64,000 nt of DNA from NCBI RefSeq assembly GCF_040412425.1, contig NC_089781.1, forward strand, positions 49,034,727 through 49,098,726, read 5' to 3'. The position numbers were made by a program, and so were the translations under genes. Every line of letters begins with the position of its first letter. Position 1 is the first letter of the stretch. The notes under the pieces were generated by a model. The model was not told where the DNA came from. It saw nothing but the letters and a program-made list of their open reading frames with translations, and made no database searches. Source of the stretch: Macrobrachium rosenbergii. Taxonomy: Eukaryota; Arthropoda; Malacostraca; Decapoda; Palaemonidae. Of this stretch, positions 21,730-32,835 are shown piece by piece.

Positions 21730-22736
21730 CAGTAGAACCCCAGTCCTCGACCGTACCAGAACTCTACATAATCGGATTTCAACATGAAATGTTGAGTAAA
21801 TTTTGCGTCGGAGCTCAAACAACAAACCGGAATCCGACCCGATGAATCATATGATGTTTGTAAACAAAAGTGTTTTGGTCAGCCGCCGCTAGTTGGCATT
21901 GCTGGCTGTGTTCTTCTCACAAGTATTCAAAAGCGTTTAAAGCCCACACACACTGCTGCTGTTATTTGGAGAAGTACACACTTGTACAGGTATATCATCA
22001 TTTTTTCGGCTTTCTGCACTGAATTTTCATCTAATCATAGATCCCAAGACAGCCGTTGCTGACAAGCAGAAGAGAAAGACAGTAAGAACTACAATAGAAC
22101 TTAAGAAGGAGATTACTGAGAAGTATGAAAGAGGCATTCATGTGACTGAACGTAAATAACGTTTATGCAATTACTACCAGGATACGCCACCACGATGGCG
22201 CTTTGGTTTGTTTAGATCCACTCATGCCACAAGCTGCCGAGTGTCAACATAACTTAGGAAACTTTTCTTAATTTTATGATAACAGACATACAGTATTCGG
22301 CTTATTTTTAATACTATTATTAATTTACTGTAATAATCAGGCTTGTTTTCAAATATTATTAACAACAGTTTTTGTGTGTAACCATTACAGTACATTCTGG
22401 TAGTGCCTATAGGCTACCTAGCCTAGCCTAGGGTGCTCGGTCTACCATCTGTAATAAGGCCGCATTGGTTGTAGGCCAATTTTTTTGATAGAGTATGCAT
22501 TTAAAAATGTAAAAAGTTCTTCTAATATGGTAAGTTATTTAACTCTGAACTTATTTAATTGTAATTTGTGTAATGTTTCGTATAAAAAGAAAAAGTTGGG
22601 GTAATGACTGGTGGTCAGGAACGGATTAATCCATTTTCAGTTATTTCCAATGGGAGAAATTGATTCGGAATTCGACTAAATCAAATCTCGACGCTTCTTC
22701 AGGAACGGATTAGCGTCGAGGACCGGGGCTGTACTG
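21730..22736 (+). mobile_element. Tigger-type element, non-autonomous, about 1 kb
   Basis: The ends read inward CAGTAGAACCCCAGTCCTCG on the left and CAGTACAGCCCCGGTCCTCG on the right, a good inverted repeat. TA follows on the right; the left TA is shifted by two bases. Inside, 22047-22159 encodes KRKTVRTTIELKKEITEKYE and RGIHVTERK, the start of a CENP-B/Tigger helix-turn-helix, then stops. It is a deletion derivative of an autonomous Tigger. Confidence 0.75.
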
Positions 22737-23222
22737 TATTCATGACTACTGCACTGTAAATACATTTTTTATGATGAAAAAAGATTTACTAATTTTCAAA
22801 CATTACAGTACTGTAATACAGTACATTAATGTAAACACAACAAAATTTCAATAACATATACAGTATTTGTTTTTCTTAAAAGGTGCTCACCCAAGCCAAC
22901 TCTCCGCAAATACAAAGAACTCGAGATGCTGGGATGCTGTCTACCCAGGACCAATGATACTCAACATGCTATTGGCTGTCATCGCAAAGCAGCCAATGCA
23001 GGAGCGCCATTCATTTTCCTTGGCGATCACTGGCTGTTCACTTGGCACTGATTGACTGAGCACTCAAGACCATCTCACGAACATGGAATTCTAATGGGAG
23101 ACCGCATCTAAGGCATCTTTCCCAGTTCATGCATAGTAAGTAGCATCTTCTGATCAGGTAAAATCAAAGATCTTTGTGTGTAGGTTCTTAATCTTTGTGT
23201 GTTAGTGGTAATCGGTCCTAAA

Positions 23223-25454
23223 ATGCCTCCTACAAAACACCCTGCTCCTTCTAAGGCTTCTGGCAGAGCCTAAAAGAAAGCAGACAGTTTTGAAACTCGA
23301 GAAGGTGGTGAAAGTTCTTGACATGTTAAAGGAGGGAAAAAGTTTTGCCAAGGTTGGATGCCATTTTAATGTTAATGAGAGCATGGTGAGGTACATAAAG
23401 AAGAAAGAGACAGAGATACGAAAGTCTGTAAGCATGAGCTTCTTCGGTAGTGCAAAAACAGATGCGACAGTGCGGGATAAAACAATCCTGAAGATGGAAT
23501 CTGCGCTGATGTTCTGGATAAAGGACTGCCAGAAGAACATGCCCCTTGACTCCAACATCATTCGCGAGAAAGCATGACAACTCTATCAGAAGTTAGCAAC
23601 TCCTACGGAAGGCGAAGACATAGTACAGGCAGAAGAAGGCTTTGAAGAAGGGGAATTAGAATTCTTAGGCTTTGATGAACCCGCGCCTATAGAAGCAGAA
23701 GAAGAAGAAGAGGAAGAGCCCCAAGCAGGACCATCATCAGCGCTCAAGGTTTCTATGCCAGCAAGGGGTGGCTCCACCGATTTCAAAAGCAGTTCCACCT
23801 AAAGTTGTCTGTTTCTCTGCATGGGGAATCAGCTTCTGCAGACACTGAAGCGGCCATGAAATATCCTGAGACCTTCAAGAAAATCATCCAAGAGAAGGGC
23901 TACCATGCACAACAGGTGTTCAATATGGATGAGACTAGCCTGCTCTGGAAGAAGATGCCTTCCCGGACATACCTCATGACGGACGAGGCTAAAGCCTCAG
24001 GATTCAAGGCCCAGAAGGACAGGGTTACCTTCCTAATGTGGGGGAATGCGGCTGGCTTCATGCTTAAACCAGGCCTCATTTACAAGGCTGCAAACCCCAG
24101 GGACCTCAAAAATAAGAACACGGCGTTGCTGCCTGTGTTCTGGATGCATAACCCTAAGGCCTGGATCACCAAAGTCCTTATAGAGCACTGGTTCCATCAG
24201 AGCTTCATCCCTCAAGTTAGGCAATACCTGAACGACTTGGGCATGGAGTTCAAGGTGTTGCTGATCATGGATAATGCTGGTGGCCACCCTCTTGATCTTT
24301 ATTACAAGGGAGTCCAGCTTGAGTTCCTCCCTCCCAACACTACCTCTCTCCTCCAGTGTGATCTGTGCCTTCAAGGCACTCTACACTGGGAACTCCCTCC
24401 AGCTCCTTGTGAATGCAATGGACAATGACAGTGAATTTACGCTTAAAGACTATTGGCATAAATTCACGATTGTCATGTCTGTCCGTCATCGACCAATAGT
24501 TGAAGGACATGAAGAAGGAGACCCTGAATGTGTGCTGGAACAAGTTGTGGCCGGAGTGTGCTCATGATTACAGGGGCTCCTCCTGAAGAAATTCAGCATT
24601 CGGCCATTAATAAGGCTCTCTAATTGGTGAGGATTCTAGGTGGAGAAGGCTTGGAGGACATCACCGAGGATGAAGATGGCACCATTACTTATGGCCACTC
24701 TGACCCTCTGACGGACCAGGATTTGGAAGACCTGACGAAGTCTGCCAGTAAGGAAGAAGATACGCCAGGAGGAGGAGGAGGAGGAGGAGGAGGAGGAGGA
24801 GGAGGAGGAGGAGGAGGAGGAGGAGGAGGAGGAGGAGGAGGAGGAGGAGGAGGAGGAGGAGGAGGAGGAGGAGGAGGAGGAGGAGGAGGAGGAGGAGGAG
24901 GAGGAGGAGGGAGGAGGAGGAGGAGGAGGAGGAGGAGGAGGAGGAGGAGGAGGAGGAGGAGGAGGAGGAGGAGGAGGAGGAGGAGGAGGAGGAGGAGGAG
25001 GAGGAGGAGGAGGAGGAGGAGGAGGAGGAGGAGGAGGAGGAGGAGGAGGAGGAGGAGGAGGAGGAGGAGGAGGAGGAGGAGGAGGAGGAGGAGGAGGAGG
25101 AGGAGGAGGAGGAGGAGGAGGAGGACTGACTGAATGATCAAGGATACACAGGAGTTTGTTTCAACATGGGATCATTATATGGAATGCTCCCTAAAGTTTT
25201 CAAGCATCCTTGATTTGGCATTGGAGCCCTATAATCAAGCCCTCACCACCCTGAAGAAGCAGCGACATCAGCTGCCTATCACCATGTTCATCACACAGAC
25301 AAAGAAGGACCCTCCAAAGCCTGAAGTAGTGCCTCTCGAATCGCCTGAAGAGGTGCCTCCCCAACTGCCTGAAGTAGTGCCTCCCATATTGCCTGAAGAA
25401 GTGCCTCCCAAAGCACCTCCTGAAGGTGAAGATGCACCCTCAGATGAGATGTAA
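23223..25454 (+). pseudogene. Tigger (pogo superfamily) transposase, broken
   Basis: The start is MPPTKHPAPSKASG, followed by a frameshift and the DNA-binding part: VVKVLDMLKEGKSFAKVGCH and FNVNESMVRYIKKKE. An acidic stretch follows. The DDE core reads QQVFNMDETSLLWKKMPSRT (first Asp), LLIMDNAGGHP (second Asp) and LEFLPPNTTSLLQ. There a short deletion removes the segment with the third Asp and shifts the frame to VICAFKALYTGNSLQLLVNA. The C-terminal region contains a hugely expanded GGA tract (24768-25125) and a Pro/Glu-rich tail ending DAPSDEM. At least three lesions mean no active enzyme can be made. The stop is at 25452-25454. Confidence 0.85.
24768..25125. repeat. (GGA)n microsatellite, ~358 bp
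   Basis: About 119 GGA triplets run nearly uninterrupted, with one extra G near 24910 that shifts phase. It arose inside the acidic region of the Tigger gene and gives long artificial poly-Gly, poly-Arg or (minus strand) poly-Leu/Pro ORFs. It probably grew from a Glu-rich GAG/GAA stretch by slippage. Confidence 0.97.
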
Positions 25455-26012
25455 CTTCTCTGCACAGCTAATTCATCATTATCATCTTTAATCAACATTC
25501 ATCACTGGTGGGTACCTGTATGATTTATGTACGTAGTAATCTTGATATGTATGTATTATTAAATTTTTTAAACGTGCATATGTATTTTTATTTCTCTCTC
25601 TCTCTTTGTAAATTATGTATAAATACCAATGTTCCCCTTCTAAAAGAAAACAGGACAGCTTGTAACTGTATGAAAGAAAATATGCGTGGCTGAATACGTA
25701 GGGGGGACTGGATTATTTTCACACAGTTGTAAGCCATACAGTACATAAGTATATTTTTAACAATAAAATGTTTAAGATAACTATGAAATGATATCAATAA
25801 TATCATTTCAAAGATTAATACAGTAATAAGATAATTGTTTAATGTATATTTGACGTAAGTTGGTATTTTCAGCCATAATTTGGTGTTTGAACTTTCAAGA
25901 TAGGGAGTTATGAGCATTTTTAGAGGGGGGGGGTTCCAAGTATTTGCGGATTTTAACCATTCACGGGGTGGTCTGGAATGCATCCCCAACAAATACGAGT
26001 GGTTTACAGTTC

Positions 26013-26133
26013 ATCTCCCCATCCCATTACATCTAATAAATATGTCCATAAATATACTGTGGGACTGTTATTGATTTTAGTTAGTTCTTATCCTTAATGA
26101 TATGCGAGCTTTAATATAATTTTGAAAAATTAA
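26013..26133. repeat. Diverged minisatellite unit and flank
   Basis: CCCCATCCCATTACATCTAA and the following TTCTTATCCTTAATGATAT resemble the left flank of the composite at 5685-5805 in the same orientation. The composite therefore sits inside, or between copies of, this repeat. Confidence 0.6.
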
Positions 26134-28715
26134 TTAACCATTAAACGCCGAGCCTCTATTTACAAAAGTGTCTGTCGTATGCCAGCGGCGTTCGGGAGTT
26201 AGCTCCGAAGCGGAAAATTTTTTTTTTTCAAAAAATCACAGCACACTTAGTTTTTAAGATTAAGAGTTCATTTTTGGCTCCTTTTTTTCTCATTGCCTGA
26301 AGTTTAGTATGCAACCATCAGAAATGAAAAAAATATCATTATCATAGGCTATATAAATATTGGAATATATGACAGAGCAAAAAAAAATTTCATATATAAT
26401 TGAATACAAATCGCGCTGTGAGCAAAACGGTTAAAGCTAATGAGTTATTTAATTTTTTTGTTGTATTGTACACTAAATTGCAATGATTTTGGTATATAAC
26501 AAATTGTAAAACAATCAAAGCAACACAGAGAAAATATCATCACAAAGTGATGCATGAATTCGTAACGAGCGGACGTAAAAACAAGTTTTTTTAAAAAATT
26601 CACCATAAATCAAAATACTGTGCTAAAGACTTCCCGTTTGTTGCAAAATGAATGTAATTGATTGAATATTACAAGACTGTAAGAGTTTTAGCTTACAATT
26701 GCAGTTTTCGACCATTTCGGTCGAGTTAAAGTTGACCAAAGGTTGGATTTTTTCTATTTATCGTGATTTATATGAGAATATTTCAAAACTGATGAAAGCT
26801 ACAACCATGAGTTATTTTTTGTTGTATTCTACATGATATTGCGCACATTTTCATGTATAACACTTTATGTAAGGCCTAATATAAAACGGTGCGAAAATTG
26901 CGACAAGGTGACTAAAGAAATTCTGAGATTTTCAGCAGAGTTAGAGCGCGCGGAAGGAAAAAGTTTTTTCAAAAATTCACCATAAATCTAAATATTGTGC
27001 TAGAGACTTCCCGTTTGTTGCAAAATGAAGATAAATGATTGAATGTTACTACAATGTAAGAGTTGTAGCTCACAATTGCATTTTTCGACCATTTCAGTCG
27101 AGTCAAAGTTGACCATAGGTTTAAATTTTGGCACATCATGATTTATATGAAAATATTTCAAAACTGATGAAAGCTACAACCATGATTTATTTTTTGTTGT
27201 ATTCTACATGAAATTGTGCACATTTTCATATATAACACTTTATGTAACGCCTAATAGAAAACGGTGCAAAAATTACGACAAGGTGACTAAAGAAATTCTG
27301 AGATTTTCAGCCGAGTTACAGCGAGCGGAGGTAAGGAAAAACTTTTTTTCAAAAATTCACCATAAATCGAAATATTGTGCTAGAGACTTCCCGTTTGTTG
27401 CAAAAAGAAGGTAAATGATTGAATATTACTAGAATGTAAGAGTTTTAGCTTACAATTGCATTTTTCGACCATTTCGGTCAAGTCAAAGTTGACTGAAGGT
27501 TGAAATTTTGGCACTTATCGTGATTTATATGAAAATATTTCCAAACTGATAAAAGCTACAACCATGGGTTGTTTTTTGTTGTATTTTACATGAAATTGCA
27601 CACATTTTCATATATAAAACTTTATGTAATGGCTAATATAAAATGGTGCAAAAATTACAACAAAGTGCCGAAAGAATTTCTGAGATGTCTGGCTGAGTTA
27701 CCTCGCGCGGATGTAAGGAAAAAGTTTTTTTCAAAAATTCACCATAAATCGAAATATTGTGCTAGAGACTTCCAATTTGTTGCAAAATGAAGGTAAATGA
27801 TTGAATATTACTAGAATGTAAGAGTTTTAGCTTACAATTGTGTTTTTCAAATATTTCGGTCAAGGGAAAGTTGACCAAAGGTTGAAATTTTGGCACTTAT
27901 CGTGATTTATATGAAAATATTTCCAAACTAATAAAAGCTACAACCATGGGTTGTTTTTTGTTGTATTTTACATGAAATTGCACACATTTTCATATATAAA
28001 ACTTTATGTAGCGGCTTATATAAAATGGTGCAAAAATTACGACAAAGTGACAAAAGAATTTCTGAGATGTTTGGCCGAGTACCGCGCGGACGTAAGGAAA
28101 AATTTTTTTTCCAAAAATTCACCATAAATCGAAATATTGTGCTAGAGACTTCCAATCTGTTGCAAAATGAAGGTAAATGATTGAATATTACTAGAATGTA
28201 AGAGTTTTAGCTTACAATTGCGTTTTTCAACCATTTCGGTCGAGTCAAAGTTGACCGAAGATTGAAATTTTGGCACTTATCGTGATTTATATAAAAATAT
28301 TTCAAAACTTATAAAAGCTACAACCATGGGTTGTTGTTTGTTGTATTCTACATGAAATTGCACACATTTTCATATATAAAACTTTATGTAACGGCTAATA
28401 TAAAACGGTGCAAAAATTATGACAAAGTGATGAAAGAATTTCTGAGATGTGTCGCTGATGCTCTGTAGTGCTAGAAGAAAGAAATTCGCGCATGTGCGGC
28501 TCGGTAACGCTTGTAAACAAAATAACAGCGTGATCCGTGAACTCCCAGCATCCCTCAAGGCGCGATTTAAAATCTTTCGCAAACTAGGCCTATAACTTAT
28601 TTTTCTGCAAATATTTAAAAAAACTTTTTGTAGTCGACGTACCGTACGTCCAATCGGCACCCTACAGACAATTTTAGTCAACGTACGATACGTCCAGTCG
28701 GCGTTTAAGGGTTAA
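26134..28715. mobile_element. TTAA-flanked inverted-repeat element, copy 2
   Basis: TTAA lies at 26134-26137 and 28712-28715. The ends read inward CCATTAAACGCCGAGCC on the left and CCCTTAAACGCCGACTGGAC on the right, sharing TTAAACGCCGA. It is inverted relative to copy 1: its right 250 bases match the left end of copy 1, including GGGATGCTGGGAGTTCACGG and the double GTACG-type subterminal motif. About five ~380-bp units fill the middle. No transposase is visible. Confidence 0.85.
26585..28440. repeat. ~380-bp tandem array inside TTAA copy 2
   Basis: TTCACCATAAAT recurs near 26599, 26976, 27356, 27736 and 28118, with periods of 377-382. Neighbouring units differ by scattered substitutions, and the ORFs here (for example 27208-27414 and 27569-27790) are simply the same repeat translated. 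Confidence 0.9.
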
Positions 28716-29430
28716 AACAAACATTAGAACGAACATGAATAACTTGCTAAAATTAGCACATTTATACAAGTGTCTTGGAAAAGAGACCCCAAACAGGGTT
28801 TTTTTTTTATACCAAGTGCTTTTTTTTTTTTAAATTGGCCAACATTAAAGTTTGCCCGGTCTCAGGGTATTGTTAATATATATTTAGCCCAGCCTGTAAG
28901 GGTTAAAAGTAATTAATTTTTTCCTAACATACAAACCTTCGTTCTTTACATAGGATTTTGCTTACAAACGCGGGCTGGAACAGCCATTCAAACTTACTGA
29001 CAAAGTAGTAAACTACCTACAGGCAGGAGGAAGCCCTGTCCATTCAGTAAAAGGTTTGTATACCATTACACTATTCAATCACGTTGTAAGAACCCACACT
29101 GAAGTGTCGAAGACAATAGTAGTATTACAGTAGTTTAACCAGACCACTGAGCTGACTTTCAGCTCTCATAGGGCTGGCCCAAAGGATTAGGATAAAATAC
29201 CACATAGGCTCATGTTGTCATACTGTAACACATACACACAAAAATATATTTACTCAGGCTTCCATACTAAAAAGGTATATTAAAATTCATAAGTTCAGTA
29301 ATATTTAAAAGAAATTTAAATTTAAATTCAACAAATGCCAAGTTTTCATGCATTTATTATTGACTTATTTTTATATTTTATCTATCAAACCACAGTTCCC
29401 AATGAACAACAAAATTTGAAGACTTAACAT
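28716..29430. other. Unassigned repeat-like DNA
   Basis: No gene is seen. Two poly-T runs and GTAAGGGTTAA near 28900 are present, the latter resembling the outer bases of the TTAA elements. The stretch from 28920 (AACATACAAACCTTCGTTCT) has the look of a dispersed repeat, but no partner copy lies in this window. Confidence 0.35.
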
Positions 29431-29449
29431 GTAACACATTCTGACAAAA

Positions 29450-30141
29450 TTTCATTTATTGATTTATTTCCAAAAATTGACAGTCACTGTTAGTCATATT
29501 TTGGGCACTCACACAATACATGTTTGACAGTTACCATCACCTTGCACTCTGAGCACTCTGGAGCCAGGCCATGTGAGGTGCTCAATGTGTCCATGTGTCA
29601 GATGAGTGTGGCCTATTCTGAGACGTCAGAATTACTTGTGCATGTTTCTCTCTGATATGATGAACTCCATTTTTCAACTTTAGGTTTTATTTGTTTTAAT
29701 TTATTATTTTAAGGTTCTTCACTCTGTATGGATTGCCATTGTTTATGATACCCACCTTTATGTGTGATACATAATCAGTGGCAGGGATACAGTATTCACA
29801 TTTGATCTCGTCATGTGGGTTGCTTCTTTGGCTGCTTTACCTGCCTCTTCATTTTCTTAGATCCCTACATGGGCTGGGACCCAACATATTTCTACATTTT
29901 TTCCATTATTATATAATTTATATGAAGTAATTTAATTTGTTTACTAATTATCTTTTTATTTGTAACTCTGAATAGCTTCTATAGCACTTCTCGAGTCACT
30001 AAAAATCACAAAATCATAGAATGATGTTTCTTTAATTATATACAAGTTACTTTTAATTCTGATAGGTAGATTATTGCTGATATCATTTATTGCTAAACAG
30101 TGTGCCACTAAGGATGCTTCCTTGTGGAACACCATTTTCAA
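29450..30141 (-). pseudogene. RNase H region of non-LTR copy 1, with RT fragment fused
   Basis: The minus strand encodes, from right to left, an RT remnant (CLAINDISNNLPIRIKSNLYI) fused by deletion to RNase H. RNase H is recognised by FVIFSDSRSAIEAIQSYK and, further on, the end region around CSECKVMVTVKHVLCECPKY. In copy 2 these two parts are about 1 kb apart, so the fusion is a deletion product and not a designed protein. Stops and frameshifts interrupt the rest. RNase H after RT is typical of the I superfamily of non-LTR retrotransposons. Confidence 0.65.
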
Positions 30142-30162
30142 GTGGAAATGTACTTGACAATA

Positions 30163-30428
30163 CAGGCAGTCCCTGGTTATCGGCGATCCAGTTTTACGGC
30201 GCTTGTCTAGCGACGACGATAACCAGATTTTCGTTGCTGATAACTGGTTATCAGCGCTGATCGCCTCTTATCGGCGGCGCTCATCACCGGTTATCGGCGC
30301 CACTAACCGGTTATCGACGCCGCTAACCATGGATCAGTGCTATTATCGCTGATTTTCGGTTAGCAGCGATTTTCAGCTGTCGTCATGCTGTCGGGAACGG
30401 AACCCCACCGATAACCGGGGACTGCCTG
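30163..30428. mobile_element. Palindromic MITE, 266 bp
   Basis: TA flanks are at 30161-30162 and 30429-30430. The ends are CAGGCAGTCCCTGGTTATCG and, inward on the minus strand, CAGGCAGTCCCCGGTTATCG. The interior is rich in GGTTATCGGCG-type blocks in both orientations. The homologous unoccupied sequence is at about 62053 in non-LTR copy 2. A left end of the same family (ACAGGCAGTCCCCGGTTTAT) occurs at 58307. Pogo/Tigger-type ends are inferred from TA and CAG. Confidence 0.85.
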
Positions 30429-30863
30429 TACTGTACATCATCAATTCTCACTTGAAAAGTGTGATGTCAAAAAGTTTTCGATAAACCTGGGCAAATGTTT
30501 ACGGATGCTGTTTTTAGGCAACATTTTTAATATTGCATATCTCCATGTAGTATCATATGTGAGCATTTACCATTTTCTCTAGTAATTTGCACAAACAACT
30601 TGTTAAAGAAAGTGGTCTGTAATTGTTTACATCACTGGGATCTTTTCCAGGTTTGGGGATAGGAATAATTACAGTATAGCTTTACACCATTCATCTGGAA
30701 ATAAATTTCAAAGCCATAAGTAGTTATAAAACTCTCATAAGTATGTCTTTGCCAAAGGTGCTAAATGGCAGATCATTTCAAAACAAATTCTGTCACCTCC
30801 AGGGGCAGAGTTATTGCTGTTCAACAGACAAGTTTCAACTCTTCCATATTAAATTTTCTATTA

Positions 30864-32372
30864 CAGGTTGACCATCACTAGTCCGGCATCGTTGGGACCT
30901 GGGGGGTGCCAGATTAGCCATTTATTAGGCTAGAATACACGAAACCCAGTAGCTAAGCACCTCATCTTAGAATTAAAATATCCCATAAATCAGCACAAGT
31001 TGGTTAATAAAGAAAAGACAATTATCAAATACAGGTAGTGCTCGAGTTACGATAATTCGACCTACAATATTTTGAGTTTACGATGGGGTTAGCAATTAAT
31101 ACCGATACAAAAATATTTACGAAATATTTTTTTATTTCACGCAGGCGCAGGCAGCGAGAGAGACCAACTTACAATAGACCAACTTCTTTTCCTCCATCTC
31201 TTTATTCCATCTGCTAGTTAAAAAAGTAAAAGAGAATGATAAAAGTATAGTTAGTAATGTTATACTCTTACGTAAATGCGTACAGCCATGAACAACCGAA
31301 CGGGAAACTTGTTTTGCTAATAATCGTATCGGATAACAACTGTTTTGCTTGTATTTCAACCATCGTACGGTAATACACAATTACTGTAGTTATGTTACAA
31401 ATGACGTTAAGTACTGTACAATAGGACTGATATATTTTTTACACTATTCCCTTATTCGCTTTGGAGAAAAGATCGGCAGGGAAATACACTGCTACAGTAG
31501 CTTTAAGCTGCAAGTTGTAGCTGAAGCTGAGAAAACAATGTTCAAGCTGCTAATGACTATAAATTATCGTGCATCGGCAACATGGATGAAACTCGACCAT
31601 AAATAAAACTGGAGAGAACGCATTTTAACCAAAACTACTGTCATGAAAGAATACAAATTACCACTGTTTTCATGCCGATAAAAGATAAATACCTAACGCT
31701 TGTATTATGATGAAATGAAGAGAAAATAGCGACCGGAATCTTGATTTATTTTACACAAAACAAACATGCCCTCAAAACAGCCAGCCGCGATTCCCGCGAA
31801 CGTCATATAATAACGAAAAAAATAGCTAAATTAATTTCACAATGAGACATATTTAAGTTATATTTCGACTTAAAAACACTTCGTACAACGAAAAATATCC
31901 TTGTCCCAAATAAATAAAGTATCCATATTCATTTACACTAACTAGAAGCAAGAAAAGCACTTTGAACTTAGTTAAATGTGGCGAAATAAACACCGCGATG
32001 TTGATTCCCAAAACAAAACATTAATCGCAATTTATAATACAAAAGCAATATGAGCATATACGCAATTGGAAACAATGTAGTAAAGCATAACTTTTTAAAA
32101 GATCCATGAAAAAGATGCACATTCGTTATGTTGATGTTTGTATAGTACTGTTAATATGTCAATAGAGTTCAGTATAATGTAGGCTAGGCTACCAGTTTGT
32201 TGATGCAGCACACTGCGCCACCAAATCGAAGCGGCCGGCGAGCGAGTTAGCGCAGCGACCTGGGAAATTTGAAAATTTGGGCGGAAACATTAGAAATTAC
32301 TCTAGCCGAAATTTGTGCCGGATTACTGATTGTTCCGGACTACTGATTGCCGGATTAGTGATGGTCAACCTG
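30864..32372. mobile_element. Pogo/Tigger-like element, 1.5 kb, degenerate
   Basis: The ends are CAGGTTGACCATCACTAGTC and, inward on the minus strand, CAGGTTGACCATCACTAATC, preceded by TA on the left. The empty counterpart lies at about 62650 in non-LTR copy 2. Coding remnants on the plus strand include SSFKLQVVAEAEK (31492-31530), typical of pogo-type N-termini, followed closely by NMDET (about 31590). The intervening catalytic domain is therefore mostly deleted. A second Tigger-like end, CAGGTAGTGCTCGAGTTACG, begins near 31033, so another insertion may be nested here. Confidence 0.75.
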
Positions 32373-32533
32373 AATAATATATATCTTCTGTTGTCAAAAA
32401 ATTTTATAATATATATCTTCTGTCTCAAAATTTATTGTTATTAATTCTATACTATTTTTCTTTTTGTGGAAATGCTCATCTAAATTACTATCGCTACTTA
32501 CTTTTGCTAAATTTTCTCCTATTACATTACCTA

Positions 32534-32835
32534 TTTCTGGGCTTTGACCTGTGTCACCCGGTGAAATAACCATCTAGCACATATTTCTAGGTAAATTCAT
32601 TGCTAAACATACCAGAGAAAAGCTAAATGCAATGCTGGGGGTTACTAACCCCAGTGCGAACTCCATAAAATGGAGTCGTATATAGGAAAGGGTGAGTGTT
32701 GCCACTGCCACCGGCCTCCGCCCTGTAGAGATTTCCAATCTCAAAATCCCCGAAAGCGATGTGCCGTTACAAAGCCCGCACCAGCTCCCCGACTACCAAC
32801 ATCTCAGCCGCCATATTGGCATTCCATTTTAGCAC
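32534..32835 (+). repeat. DIRS-B left inverted terminal repeat
   Basis: It starts TTTCTGGGCTTTGACCTGTG and ends near CATTTTAGCAC. It is the inverted counterpart of 41969-42297 with few mismatches. Its core CTGTGTCACCCGGTGAAAT is shared with DIRS-A. Confidence 0.93.

Larger units (their letters stand above)
5848..26008. mobile_element. Outer pogo/Tigger composite, heavily interrupted
   Basis: The left end reads CAGTAAACCCACCTTATACG after TA. The right end, read inward on the minus strand, is CTGTAAACCACTCGTATTTG. Inside are two coding remnants of one Tigger family in opposite orientations, at 20872-21368 minus and 23223-25454 plus, with their C-terminal ends facing outward. A separate Tigger-type element lies at 21730-22736. 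The left end is split by a hAT element at 5886-20405: sequence before it (TTCTCACAATCTAC) continues after it (AGACTCAGCTATTCACAGG). Whether the two outer ends once formed a single element or come from two adjacent copies is not certain. Confidence 0.6.

Noticed and set aside
24624..25141. Long poly-Gly/poly-Arg and poly-Leu/poly-Pro frames
   Set aside because: They are translations of the GGA microsatellite inside a broken Tigger gene, not proteins.
27208..27790. Two similar ORFs with RKxFFSKIHHKSKYCARDF
   Set aside because: They are equivalent positions of the ~380-bp tandem unit, and the similarity reflects DNA repetition.
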